A stretch of 64,000 bases of DNA from Agrypnia vestita (lineage: Eukaryota > Arthropoda > Insecta > Trichoptera > Phryganeidae): positions 143,228 through 207,227 of the forward strand of contig JADDOH010002135.1 in assembly GCA_016648135.1 (NCBI GenBank), written 5' to 3'. A program made the position numbers and the translations under genes. This document shows positions 1 to 10,440 of this stretch, piece after piece; the first letter of the stretch is position 1; each line of letters begins with the position of its first letter. The notes under the pieces are model-generated. The model saw only the letters and a list, made by a program, of their open reading frames with translations, did not search any database and had not been told where the DNA came from.

Positions 1-842
1 CCCTTGCCCCGTCTGTGTCTCTGTCTGTCTCTGTCTCTTTAGGTCGGGCGCAGGCGCGCACTGGTCGCCGACCCTGTTTACATCGCTTTTTTAATTATGT
101 TCGTTTTAAGGCGATTCTATTAATTAGAAAACCTTTTTGTAAACAATACATTTTCAGGGCAAAATAATATTTAAAATTGCTGTATTGCTTCTTGTGCCCC
201 TGCAAAAAGCGTATGACATCATTATAAGGCGAAAGTTATGGAAGGTTTTTTTTTTTAATACGGTGTGAAAGGTAAGCTCACACAGGCAATTGCATCCCAG
301 TGCGAGGGAAGTAGTGCCTGCTTGAGAATTAATGGGACATTCGCACAATGGTTTAATTTTTTTCGTAAGATAGTTAATATTACACTTGTATATTAATTAA
401 TATTTTACATTCTACATTTTATACTTCATTCTCTATTTAATTATTAGTGTAAATTTACATTTACTTCAAGTAATCAATAATAATACAATAACATTCTTAT
501 AGTCTGTAATATAAATCTACAATAACATTCTGTTATTACAATAATTGTATTAACAGTATAGTATTGTAATAATTTTGTAATGTCTAATATTTTGGCATTT
601 TTTATTTAAAAAATTGTGTAGGTACATGAGAACATTATATTATACAAGTATTTGTTTCCTTCCAATTGAGTGCTCTTTTCATTTCTGCAATTTATGAAAT
701 TTAAAGATATTTTTTTAAAGACAATTCTCATTGTTCTGTTTTACAATGCTTGATGTCACCATGGCTTTTCAACTTTAAAATGGATAAGTGTATGTGAGAA
801 TCGAAGGATTTAGAATGCGGGGCAAGAATGCACTATTTATCA
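1..842. other. AT-rich stretch without a gene; short TCTGTC microsatellite
   Basis: I see no coding signal here. Positions about 10-42 are a TCTG/TCTC-type simple repeat followed by a short GC-rich patch (42-80). The rest is AT-rich, with repeated ATTACAATA-like words around 500-580. Confidence 0.6.
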
Positions 843-1125
843 AGGCTTGCCTACTTTATGAGGGTGAAGCTGTAATGGTAGCTAACAGTAAAGCTGATTT
901 GCAGTACCTGGTGATATCGAGATGATGGTAAATGCGGGAAATGAATAAAGAGGTGCTCTGAATGCTGCTATGACCGATAAAAATCTGTCAAAGGAAGCAA
1001 GACCACCGGTATATAATGGAGTTCTGTTGCCAACTCTGATGTATGCAAGAAAGTGAGGCCTGTAATTGAAAAAAAAAATAAGGAAAGTAGACTGAATGCG
1101 GTCGTTTAGGCGAATGTGTGCTTGG
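843..1125 (+). pseudogene. RTE-type LINE reverse transcriptase fragment
   Basis: Broken reading frames on the plus strand read LLYEGEAVMVANSKADLQ, then ALNAAMTDKNLSKEARP and GVLLPTLMYAR, then MRSFRRMCA. These match, in order, the catalytic-loop region and the C-terminal segment of non-LTR reverse transcriptases of the RTE kind. The catalytic YADD-like motif reads YEGE here, and several stops and frameshifts separate the pieces, so it is dead. The final part corresponds to the start of the better preserved fragment at 62620-63099, so it is probably the same or a sister family. The clade is inferred from motif style only. Confidence 0.6.
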
Positions 1126-1492
1126 CAAAACGCAGAATTCCACTATTTTCTCTCAACCTTTACTACTTAACAAACAACCGGCCCTAAAAGGGTGTTTAAA
1201 ATACAGCAATAAAAACTTCTTCAAAAAAAATGTTTTTTATCGATGTGTTTTGGGCGAGCACCAAAATTCCTAGTGCGGCCCTTGCGAGCGGCAACAATGG
1301 GCCGGCGCAAAACGGATCTCCGCTTGGCTGGTCGGGGCGCGCCTCGGTGCCACCACTCCCCTCCCTCCCCTTCCCGCCCCGGGGGAGAGGACTCTGTTGG
1401 GAAGGTGAAAGGTAACGTACTCCCAGGAGTGAGCTCTCCCATTGGTCACTGAGATCGTCCAACAGTTGTATCAACATAAATGTTGGTTAGCA
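1126..1492. other. Gene-free stretch with a GC-rich patch
   Basis: About 1255-1445 is strongly GC/CpG-rich compared with its surroundings, with C-rich and G-rich runs near 1355-1390. Short overlapping open frames in the patch follow from its GC content and match no family I recognise. Confidence 0.5.
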
Positions 1493-1509
1493 ATCCTTGT
1501 GCAGGATCC

Positions 1510-1549
<40 letters not shown>

Positions 1550-1566
1550 ACTGCCGAAGCGAGTAC
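1493..1566 (-). ncRNA. U6: U6 spliceosomal snRNA copy, 3'-truncated (probable pseudogene)
   Basis: Read on the minus strand from 1566, this matches U6 snRNA nucleotides 1 to about 74. It has the 5' stem-loop with its CTTCGGCAG loop, the ACATATACTAAAATTGG segment, an intact ACAGAGA box and the AGATTAGCATGG segment. The 5' stem reads GTAC/GTAC, so it is still paired. After AAGGAT the similarity stops, and the U6 3' part and T-run terminator are absent. Substitutions lie near GCATGGATCCTGCAC, where U6 has CCCC and GCGC. I see no clear snRNA promoter upstream (plus-strand positions 1567-1640). Loss of the last third makes a retropseudogene most likely. Confidence 0.85.
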
Positions 1567-1767
1567 AGGTTACCAATCTTACCTGATGTACTTATTGACG
1601 CTTTCCCGTCCAACGCGATGACATTTTTGATGTGTTAATTTCTTTGTTCTCGGTAGCAGGAAAATTGAGCGTTAGATCGTCAGGCGTAAGTTCCATATGA
1701 TATGAAGGGCAATAATTCGCGTCTTTGCTAAGCCCTAGTATATATTTATACGATCTTTTTGGCAGTC

Positions 1768-1945
1768 CACGGAGAGGTGACCGTAGCTAAAAGCGTCGAG
1801 CGGTTCGGGTTGCTGGCCCGGGGTTCAAGTCCCATCTCCGGCGTTCAACTTCGTTTTTTTTCAGCCGTGAATTCGAAGGAAATTGCGGACTTTACACGAA
1901 GTTACGGGGACAGACAGACAGACAACGAAATCTATTATGTTTGAT
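1768..1945 (+). mobile_element. tRNA-derived SINE-like relic with a GACAGACA-type tail
   Basis: Positions 1768-1843 resemble a degenerate tRNA. An acceptor-like CGGAGA (1770-1775) pairs with TCTCCG (1835-1840), and a B-box GGTTCAAGTCC lies at 1822-1832; the middle is too irregular for a functional tRNA. Downstream, 1890-1937 carries GTTACGGGGACAGACAGAC followed by AACGAAAT, which is the reverse complement of the 5' end of the Helitrons found elsewhere in this window. It may be a SINE with that tail, or a minus-strand Helitron that carries a tRNA-like segment. Confidence 0.5.
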
Positions 1946-2661
1946 GATTTTAAATAATCAAAATAAAAAAAATCATGAATTCGCGTGAGTCTGACACTCG
2001 CTCTCACTCTCACTCATGTATTTTTTCAGTTTTTTTTTTAATTTACGTGTAGTTTATTGTTTCTGAAAGATTTATAATAAAATTTGAGAACACCGTATTA
2101 AGAGGGTATACAGTATAGCACTTGATAAATTCTGACGCCAGATATTCATTCATGGAAATCAAATAACAGCGTAACACTTAATTATATTTTATGATGTTTT
2201 ACGATTGTTTAAGGTAATTTATGAAACGGTAATTAAAGCATAAAATCTTGAAGCTTTCCTAAGATTATATTATTTCGATGCAAAGCGAAGCGAAAGGGCG
2301 TCTGAGTTTTTGATCATAAGGAACCTGAGTAAGACGAGATTGGTAACAAGGATTTACGATACGATGCGAATAGCAAATCCAATCCTTGCTTGGAAAACGC
2401 TCATTAATTTTGCATTTGTTAAAGGTCCTGAAAGGATAAATACAAATTTTATAAAATTTATATTTAAATGAGTACAATTTTATCGTTACGATTATTGAAA
2501 AAAAAAATTGAGTAGCGTTTGCGGAATACATGTCACATTAAGTAATATTCATTGTTTTCATAGTACCTATGCTTAAACGATATTGTTAGATTGTGGGATG
2601 AGGCTCGGACAATTAGACACCATTTTTTGCAACAAGCAACAATAAAAGCAACAAGTCTTTC
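1946..2661. other. AT-rich stretch, nothing recognised
   Basis: It contains simple CACTCT-type repeats near 1990-2015 and otherwise no coding, RNA or repeat signal that I can support. Confidence 0.5.
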
Positions 2662-2730
2662 ATAATAATAATAATAATTGGATAACTTATATAGCGCCGT
2701 TTTCGCGAATACTCACCTCAAGGGCGCTTT
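2662..2730 (-). mobile_element. 3'-terminal fragment of the L2/CR1-like LINE
   Basis: An (AAT)n run followed by TTGGATAACTTATATAGCGC and a CTCACCTCAAGGGCGCTTT block is nearly identical to the 3' end of the large LINE at 44655-47367. On the minus strand the fragment ends in (ATT)n, as in that LINE. It is a very short 5'-truncated insertion. Confidence 0.75.
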
Positions 2731-3480
2731 AAATAATAATTTAATCTAGTTCTACTTTAGGCACCCCGAAATTTATAAACAGAATCTGACAGCTTCATAG
2801 AATTCAGTAGGGCGTCGGTAGTTCTGTGAATGGTACCCACTGCTTACCCAGGACCGTTCTAAGAGCAAAAGCTTCCATATCGGTCCTACTCAATCGTCTC
2901 CAGGTTGACTTTTTTTTTCAACTACAATGCAGGACCATGCTCCCTCGCTCGGGTCGTATAAACCTTTGCGAGGGGGCACGGCCGCAAACACAACCATTCA
3001 CAGCCCCCGTCGCAAGAAAATTATCTTTATTAACATCATACATAACATAATAAACATAACATAACATAACAATATATAAACAAGAATAATAATATAAAAA
3101 AACAGAATAAAATAAAAATTTCACAAGACATCTCCCACGGCGGCGATGCGAGAGAGGATATGTTAGATGGTCTTATTGAGAATGGACTGATTGTGACAGG
3201 ACGCCGACCAGCGAACGACGTCCTGGTCAGTAGCGAAAGGAATTTCGGATGCTTTCGTAGCTTTACCAAGGTGTGGGTCTCCCGATGGGAAAGTCTCCCC
3301 CCGCTGGATGCTGCTTTTCTTCGAAGGTCGATATCTGCCGGTCTTGGCTTCGTGGCCGCAAGTTACCTTTTTCATTGTTTTAATTTCCGTGCCGTCCCTT
3401 TTTCTTTATGTTTTCCCCGAATTGGGGGAGGTCTTTTTATTTATTTTATTTTCATGAATTATTATTTCATTTTCTCTCAA
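2731..3480. other. Mixed repeat and GC-rich patch, no recognised gene
   Basis: About 2836-2890 is repeated in reverse complement at 33513-33567; its shared words include ACCGATATGG and CGGTCCTGGG. Positions 3130-3375 are GC-richer and hold a 70-residue minus-strand open frame (3163-3375) with no family signature. A run of ATAACATAACAT words lies at about 3035-3075. This could be an old retroelement 3' region, but I cannot assign it. Confidence 0.4.
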
Positions 3481-3500
3481 CTGCAACCGACATCCACTGC

Positions 3501-3546
3501 CGTCGGTAGTTCTGGTATCGCATTTCCGCTACCAGAACTACCGACG
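3501..3546. repeat. Perfect 17-bp hairpin
   Basis: CGTCGGTAGTTCTGGTA (3501-3517) is followed by a 12-nt loop and its exact reverse complement (3530-3546). The first 14 bases also occur at 2813-2826, about 690 bp upstream, so the hairpin probably belongs to a dispersed element. Confidence 0.8.
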
Positions 3547-3550
3547 CTAC

Positions 3551-4036
3551 ATGCTGCGTGCGCAACTTTCGATAACATATTTTTTTTACCCTCAATGCGC
3601 CAAAAAAGCATAACTTCAAAAAGTATTGTATTTAATATGGTACGGCTGTGTAGACAATTTTTCTCATAACAGCAAATAAGAATTTTAATTGCAGATACCA
3701 ACATAATATCAAATTATCATATTACTATGTATAGTAGGTGCTTTATACGTATATAGATAATCTACTCAATATTTATTTGGCCGTGCGCGTTGTTCAGCTA
3801 AAGCATTAAATATGTCAAGCCGCATAACAATGTACGCGCTATACGATAATGGTATTTGCTTTGTTATTTTCAACTAACGTATTGAACACTTGGTCGGTTA
3901 CGTCACTGATTTGTTAATACAAATTGAATTACATATTTACAAGTGAATTTATGTTTAGTCATTGAATATTGTCACGTGATAGAGAAATGAAATAATTCCT
4001 GTTTATACAAGAAGTATCTAATCTAATCTAATGGAA
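3551..4036. other. AT-rich stretch, nothing recognised
   Basis: No open frame, repeat arm or RNA signal that I can support. Confidence 0.5.
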
Positions 4037-4322
4037 TCTTAAGATAATAATTTCGTTGTCTGTCTGTCTGTCCGTTTGTCGGGCCGTAAATTCTTAATTT
4101 GCTGAAAATAAAAGTTTATATAATTAGAGCGTGATACAATCAGCGTGCGTCTCAAGCAACACGAAAGGGTCGAAATTACACGGTCTCGAGATATTTACAT
4201 TATTATTTTATTATATTTGGTTTTAAGTTGAAGCGAATATTCAATAAAAAAAATTCATGAATTTTCAGCTCCGAAATCTTGCAATTATTATTTCCCGTGA
4301 TTTTTCACGGGTGGACGGCTAG
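4037..4322 (+). mobile_element. Non-autonomous Helitron, complete
   Basis: The element starts TCTTAAGATAATAATTTCG and continues with TCTGTCTGTC repeats. It ends with a hairpin, CCCGTGA-TTT-TTCACGGG, about 7 bp before a terminal CTAG. The flanks are A at the 5' side and T at the 3' side, the A|T insertion site expected of Helitrons. At 286 bp it encodes nothing. The start motif and end hairpin recur at 13036-13326. Confidence 0.85.
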
Positions 4323-6285
4323 TAATCAATAAATACATAATATAAAAATTTTAAATCAAATCTTGTATACAAATGTATCACATAAATATTACCCTTCAAA
4401 ATTTCTTATTGAAGCAAGGGGAGAATATAAATTATCACTTTTTCTCTTGATGTGACATTCACAACCTTCACATTTAGTATTTTTTTATAACGTCTTACTT
4501 CAGGTATATAATGGTCGCGAAATTACTGTATCTTTGCGTTGATTAATTTATTATATTTGCTTATACATAATACAATTTGCATTTTATTTTCTCGTCCTGT
4601 ATTTTCGGGAGTGCCACCCCACTTTATTTTTTGTTCTCTGTTCTTTATCACATCTGTTCTTTATTTATTGCCATCCCATTTTTATCCCTTTTATAACGAA
4701 ATCAATGGCTTAAGGCAATCGGAAAAAATTGATAGAACTAAAACTAATAAAAGTATGATAAAATTATTAACACATTGCAGAAATTTGAGTCTAAATTTCT
4801 GTAAGGTTTTTATATAACTTTATATCACTTGTATTAAAGCCAATAAATAATATTGGATTAAAGTTACTGTAAAGATACAAAGAAGTTGAATATATTAAAA
4901 AAGACTAAATTTTAAGTCCCTCAACTACGTAACTATTGATATTGATTATTAAACATTTTTGACTCATAATTTAGGCATAAACTACCTAAATGTAAAGTAA
5001 AGTTAAATAATGTGAACAATTTTGTTGGACTGTGTAAAATATATCTTCAAAGGCTGGCTCTACAGCTCATATCTTTGTCTCTGTCAGCCCTCGTCTCCAA
5101 ATCCTCCTGTCTCCCGCTGCGGTCCTCTAGTCCGCAGTGTTTGGTTCGCATCCCTTCTGACGTCGTATAAAATATATACATAATATATATTTATAATTCC
5201 TAAAATAAACATTTGTTTTCTATATATTTTCTTAGCCTCCAAATATTATCTTATCCTACATAGTACTTAATTTACTACGCCTTAAACATCTGTGAATATT
5301 TTTGATTGGTTTATGCAATGTACACTGGGCTTTAACATTTTAATGATTGAAACTGTTAAGATTATTTAATTAAATAAACTTTTTAAAAATTCAGGTAGGT
5401 ATTTGTTTCGTTTTTTATATAAATATATATTTATTTAGTTTGATCAATTTGTACATAAATATAAGATATACTTGGTGTGAAAGCAAATAATATTGTACAA
5501 TTTTTTTACCAACGTTACGTCAGGTTATGAGCTTTAATTGCTGTACCGAAACACATCCCAAAAATACCCAGGCTTTACAAAATTACATGTACATATTAAT
5601 ATTAAATTATTATTAAATATAAATATATAAAAAAATTAAAATGCTGGCTTTAGTGAAGATGTTTATTTTTATGTGTTAAAAATTATAGTGAAGTGTGGTT
5701 AAAATTTGTTTTAAAAGTATATAGTTTAACAACATAAATGTTTTTTTTTACTTCTATTAGTGTTCCATTAAACGTATTTCAGGCGTCATTCGGTGTACAA
5801 ACATATCGGTTGTCGAAAACATTCGCGCCTCTCGACTGAGATCTATTACACCTTCGCCATTCGCCAGCGCGTGCGGGAAGAGACAATTATTTATTTTTAA
5901 CGTTCCTTATATAACACGTTTAAAGCAGGAGAAAAAAGTCATTTCCTACTTCTACTATTTTTTTAGAAGCTTGAATATTTCGCCCGTTTAGTTTGTAAGC
6001 AAAGAGGGGAAAGTATTTGACGTTACATACGCATTGCAATACATCAGTTATATAGTGATTAATTAATAAAAATTTAATATAGTTTGTTAATTTTGCATTA
6101 TGAGGTCTAAAAACTAACAATAACTATAAATCATATTGATGAAGGAAAATATACAGTAAAATGATTACTGTCAGTCAATATTATTATGCAATATTTCAGA
6201 TTCACACCAATTTAAATTGTGTAACGATATATGCAAAATTTATGAGAAAAGACTACGGATGTCTCTAGCCTAGTCCATTAAAAAT
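4323..6285. other. Long AT-rich stretch without a gene
   Basis: No coding signal. There is a GC-richer patch at about 5040-5160 (C/T-rich, unassigned) and another at about 5765-5885 with CpG-containing words, possibly regulatory. Everything else is A/T-rich, low-complexity sequence. Confidence 0.5.
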
Positions 6286-6440
6286 TGAATGAAATTGGCG
6301 AACGTTGTGTTGTGTAGTGTGGTCACTTAAGCCAGCTAATATAGGTCCTTCTGCCATCGTATAAAAAGTCTTCCAAACACGTTTCTCATATTCATAGCTT
6401 CATCTCTGCGAGACTTCTATAATTAATCTTAATGCAAAAT
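6286..6440 (+). repeat. REP-1 repeat arm
   Basis: This shares CACTTAAGCCAGCT, a CATCGTATAAAA-like word and TCTGCGAGACTTCTATAATT with the arms of the palindrome at 21036-21648 and with the copies at 13340-13465, 22370-22830, 32095-32240 and 32440-32720. It is a solo arm with no coding capacity. Confidence 0.65.
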
Positions 6441-7333
6441 TAGATTCAAGCTGGGGGTGGATGATACCGCATGTACCTCGAGAATCTTAGATCGTGCAAC
6501 ACATTTATGTCATGAAGAGGGGACGAGTTTACCAAAAGGAAAGAGAAGGATTACGGCGTTTTATGAAGGATCCTAAAAAATAAATGTGCAAAATTTGAAT
6601 CGGTGAGGTGTCCACGAGAGGCGGGATGGCATTTATATTATGCACAGGATCTTAAGAGTAACTATGCAATATTTGGTGTAAATTGTTCAAACAATATATA
6701 AAAAATAAACAGACAAAAACAAAAAACTTTTTTGAACAGTGATGAAAAGAATGTAATAATAGCAGTAATATAATAAACTGCAGATACGTTACAAGCGTGA
6801 AATCTTGGCAACTCAAAAGTAAGGTGATTGCCTTACTTGCATTTGATATCGAATGGACCTTCTTTGTGATAGGGCGTGAAGCTACGCCGAAAAAAGTCCC
6901 GGAGAAAAAGGAACACAGTAACGTACGTACACTATTGTCAGAATGAGTATTTTACCTGATTTTTCTGTCTACACGCAAAGCGTTTGTGAAATAAGTGTCG
7001 TGATTTGTTGTCTCTTTCAATGCAATATTTGCTACATAGCTAGTATGGGAATAATGTGTCTATATTATAATACGTCAATGAATAATAGTAGGTATTTGAG
7101 CAAGCATTTATTTGGCGTCGCTATATTTTATTAATTCGTTTTACTTTTAACATGTAAAATTGTAGGAGTATTCGAAAATCCAATTGTTCAGATCTAATCC
7201 TTGTTTTTCAAATAACAGTACCTTTGATTTTATAAACTGATAACTCCGACGCCTTTTATCATTAACTAATAAATTAATTATTTGTATTTTCGCCTAATCC
7301 ATGTTAATATTTGTCTATGTACTTGAATGTAGT
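6441..7333. other. AT-rich stretch, nothing firmly recognised
   Basis: About 6500-6700 is somewhat GC-richer and may be an eroded retroelement 3' end, but no motif is clear enough to call. Confidence 0.4.
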
Positions 7334-7403
7334 CAGTTTAATACTTCACCTGCCGATGAGCGATTCTGATATTCTCGAAACTCGAGTAGTATAATATAAA
7401 ATA
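7334..7403 (-). repeat. Dispersed repeat shared with 36205-36275
   Basis: In reverse complement it reads ACTCGAGTTTCGAGAATATC then GGTGAAGTATTAAACT, closely matching the plus strand at 36205-36275. Two copies in 64 kb indicate a mobile or repetitive family of unknown type. Confidence 0.6.
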
Positions 7404-7509
7404 TATGTCTTCCATCCTGCGCTAATAGCGCTAATAAATTCTAAATCATGGTGATTGGCAGAAGCGAAGAATAATGTAACGGAAAGTGCCGTAATAGACG
7501 TGTAAAACA

Positions 7510-7780
7510 GTAACATCTCAGGATGGAAAGCAAGAAAGTGAATTGGACAGGAGCCACAAGCCAGGTAGTTCGATCCCTGTATTATCCTGTACTTGTAAAA
7601 GCAGAGTTCAGCCAGCGATCAAAGTTGGCAATATTCATATCAATTTTCAAGCCAACCCTATTTAGTATACGGCCGCGAGCACTGGATCTTGACCGAAAGA
7701 ACCCGCACAAGGCTACAGGCCGCCGAGATGGGATTTCTAAGATTATGATAAGGGGTTGAAGAAGAAGAAGAATGCATTCC
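7510..7780 (+). pseudogene. LINE reverse-transcriptase C-terminal fragment with GAA tail
   Basis: One frame reads FSQRSKLAIFISIFKPTLF, another reads LQAAEMGFLRL. Both resemble the segment after the catalytic core of RTE-like reverse transcriptases, where proteins commonly have a version of SIYVPTLTYG and later IQAAEMGFLRR. A (GAA)n run at about 7758-7772 forms the 3' end. Frameshifts and stops show it is dead and 5'-truncated. Confidence 0.6.
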
Positions 7781-7849
7781 ATGCATTTTAATGATCAACA
7801 GTACTTGTCTTTCACCAGTATGTTTAAAGTGTGCTTTAAGATATAGGCG

Positions 7850-8109
7850 TCTGATACACATGCTTCTTTAGTGGCACGTGAGCATGCGCAGTATCGACTT
7901 TGACAGTGGCATGCTTATTAGTGGCATGTGTGTACGCACATTGCTAGAAATGAGCATGCCACCTAGTGGCATGCTCAAAAATCAACCGCCAGTTGATTTA
8001 TAAGCATGCCACTGTCATTCACCATAGAGAAGGGGTATCTTTGGAGCATGTGTGAACAGACTTGCTTATTTATGAGCATGCTTATGTCATTCGCGGGCTT
8101 CGCGGCTAG
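7850..8109 (+). mobile_element. Helitron-like element with dense GCATGC motifs (left block)
   Basis: It begins TCTGATACACATGC and ends with a CGCGGGCTTCGCGG hairpin-like sequence followed by CTAG and then T, a Helitron-type 3' end. The interior holds six GCATGC hexamers, mostly within GAGCATGCCACT / AGTGGCATGCTTAT motifs in both orientations. No protein is encoded. The base before the start is G rather than A, so the Helitron reading is plausible but not certain. Confidence 0.55.
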
Positions 8110-8404
8110 TATTATCAATGCGATCTTCTCAGTCGGGCGACAAATGAAACAAATATGGCGCGTTGGGGAGATGATAAAACATTAATTTTCGTGACTTATT
8201 ATAGGAATTACGAATGTCTGTGGAATACTCGGTCACCGTTGTGTAAAAATAATATAGTGAGAAATAATGTTTACGAAACTTTATTAATAGGCAAACTAAA
8301 ATCAAAAATGTGCGGATGGAAACTGGGGAACTTTTTTGATTTATTGGTTCACTTGAATTTTCTATTTCAGTTTGCAAAGTTTCCATTTTGAACAAGAGCG
8401 TCTC

Positions 8405-8597
8405 TATTCTATGACAAGAGCATGCCACTAATAAGCATGTGTGTTTGATTGTTAGCTTTGGGCATGCTTATTTATGAGCATGCCACTAATAAGCATGCCA
8501 GTAATGAGCAAGTGTGTACAGTTGTTAGGGCATGCTTATTAGTGGCATGCTCATTAGCATGCCAGTAAAGAAGCATGTGTATCTGTACCTTAATTAA
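8405..8597 (-). mobile_element. Inverted second block of the GCATGC element
   Basis: In reverse complement it starts CAGATACACATGCTTCTTTA and continues TGGCATG, matching the start of the block at 7850 with one or two changes. It contains seven GCATGC hexamers within ATAAGCATGCCA-type motifs. The pair 7850/8597 can be read as inverted ends of one 748-bp element, or as two copies in opposite orientation. The spacer 8110-8404 shows no gene. Confidence 0.6.
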
Positions 8598-8880
8598 AAC
8601 ACTTAGAAAAAAATAGATACCTATCATCTTCTTCTCACTAACTTCATCCCAACTCACTATCGTCGTTGGGGCCAACTCTGCTCATCCTTAGGCTTTAGGT
8701 TCTTCTGTCCTGGATAATGTCACCCAATCCGTGCCTCTGCGACCGACCATCCCTGTGCACCAGCTAGGTACACCAAAGTAGATACCTACAGATATACGTA
8801 TATTATCGATAGCGCGTGGCAACCTATCTATCTAAGAGGTCATCGAAATCCGCTACCACACTATTTTCTCTCATAATTAT
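8598..8880. other. Unassigned stretch, possible LINE relic
   Basis: About 8625-8775, read on the minus strand, ends in a GAAGAAGATGAT-like run and resembles the 3' ends of RTE-type LINEs. The protein similarity is too weak for a firm call. Confidence 0.3.
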
Positions 8881-9240
8881 CCTCTTCGCCATCGCAGCTA
8901 ATCGAGAGAATAAAAAATTGTCGTAAATCCACAATCACGACTGCCGCTTCTTCTTCAAATGAATTAACTATCGTATCGATCATTAATATTTCCGCCGATT
9001 CCAACTAAAAGACGACCGATGGTTTAACTTTACTGCCGATCAGATATTTGAAGAATGCCTCTGGTCCTCGACTATCTGCCCATCTCTAACGACCACTCAA
9101 ATGTTTTATGGCAATCAATCAATTAAATCCCGCGTACATTACCAGATCCCCGATTTTATTTAACGATGAGTTTTACGAATTTTTGCGCGCGTAATTGGTG
9201 GACCACCTACCGGCGCGTGAGAGATTTACTAATTTTCTCC
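8881..9240. promoter_or_regulatory. Candidate cis-regulatory patch with Hox/Exd-like sites
   Basis: This block is less AT-rich and more complex than its surroundings and has no open frame of note. It contains TTTTATGGCAATCAATCAAT followed by TAAAT at 9104-9128, which combines a Cdx/Abd-B-type TTTATGG with ATCAATCA (TGATTGAT on the other strand), a composite Exd/Hox-like site. TATCGAT and TAATT words lie near 8965-9000. The regulatory role is inferred from composition and motifs only. Confidence 0.35.
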
Positions 9241-9640
9241 GTGATCAGTTTTGTTTAATTATTAAAGTATTAACGATTATTGTATTGAATTAATCCAACA
9301 CCCCATTAAAGACTTACTGAATTTAGCAAACGTAATTTTTGGAAGAGATATTAAAAATAATCTTGCAATCGACGTCTACGATCTTAGTCGTAAAACACCT
9401 GAAAATCATAGACTTGTTAATCCGGGATCGCAAGACGTGGCGTATGTGGTTTAAGAGAGTTGGCCCCAATTTATTGAATTTTTTATATCTTCCCATACAT
9501 AAGTACAGTGAATCCTTGGCTTACGAGTCTAATTCGTTTTGTAAACACACTCGTATCTCAAAACAAATTTCTCCATAGTAAATTAAAAAATGAATATTCG
9601 TATCAAAGTAATAATTCAGCATATACCTACATACATTTAT
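9241..9640. other. AT-rich stretch, nothing recognised
   Basis: A 79-residue open frame (9339-9578) has no recognisable domain. I treat it as chance. Confidence 0.4.
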
Positions 9641-9730
9641 ACAGGGTGTCTCATAGCTAGTTGCAAAAAATTCGGGGAATCTTCTTCATACAATTTTGAA
9701 TAGTAAATATAGACATCTAAGTTTGACATT
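9641..9730 (+). repeat. Family F fold-back end (ACAGGGTGTC)
   Basis: ATACAGGGTGTCTCATAGCT and the following CAATTTTGAATAG are shared with 54972-55060. The terminal ACAGGGTG matches the ends of the full fold-back at 24972-25365. Confidence 0.6.
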
Positions 9731-10164
9731 AAAAAAAATGCTTCCATTAGCACACATCAAGAGGGTGAGACTGTCTTTCAGGCAAGAGTGTATTGAGAAT
9801 TCTCGTGTTTGACAGTTTGTGCGTAGAAAGCAAGACACATGATTAAGTTTGCTCGTATGTCGAGTCAATTAAAAAAATGCTCATATCTAAAAATATTTAT
9901 AAGCCGAGGTTCCATTGTATGTACGTATAATTACAATGTACAATTATTACAATGCCAATTAATTACAAATAAAATTTTATTTTTTTATGGACAAGGGTGC
10001 ACCCTACTAGCTGAATCGATATCATTTAAAAGTGTTTCATATTTTATTTAGATAAATATAATAAAAAGATATTGTTAGTTTATTTCAAGATTGTAATAAA
10101 ATATAAGAATGAGGCATATGAATGAATAGGAAATGACTAATTTCAAAATAATTTATACGATGTA
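9731..10164. other. AT-rich stretch, nothing recognised
   Basis: No supported coding, RNA or repeat signal. Confidence 0.4.
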
Positions 10165-10222
10165 TAGAATATATATATATATATATATATAATATATATA
10201 TATATCTATATATATATATAAA
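10165..10222. repeat. AT dinucleotide microsatellite
   Basis: A run of (AT)n with one short interruption, ending in TATATAAAAA. Confidence 0.9.
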
Positions 10223-10311
10223 AACTTAAGATTCATAAACCATTTTCTTCGTACAAGTTTTTTTTACAAATTCTTTTACAACTAAATTAACCTAAATAGA
10301 TATAGAGGATT

Positions 10312-10440
10312 AGACCACACCCTTCTGTCCTGGCACACAACTTGCCGCATTTCCTTTCATACATCTTCTCATGCATGCTCTCCGATAAGACCACGTTCAC
10401 TTTTCGCCTACCCCTCCATCCCCTCCCCCCCCCCCGCTCG
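10312..10440 (-). pseudogene. RTE-type LINE 3' fragment
   Basis: The minus strand reads RRACMRRCMKGNAASCVPGQ, aligning with RRACVRRCMNVDEAKVVCQD of the fragment at 62620-63099 with a small deletion and frame loss. A C11 run (G11 on the minus strand) lies at about 10427-10437. No function remains. Confidence 0.55.

Noticed and set aside
3160..3669. A 169-residue plus-strand open frame
   Set aside because: It crosses the perfect hairpin at 3501-3546 and shows no domain; the hydrophobic runs come from T-rich DNA.
7860..8590. A CRISPR-like array from regularly recurring GCATGC words
   Set aside because: Spacing is irregular, motifs are in both orientations, there are no unique equal-length spacers, and the DNA is eukaryotic.
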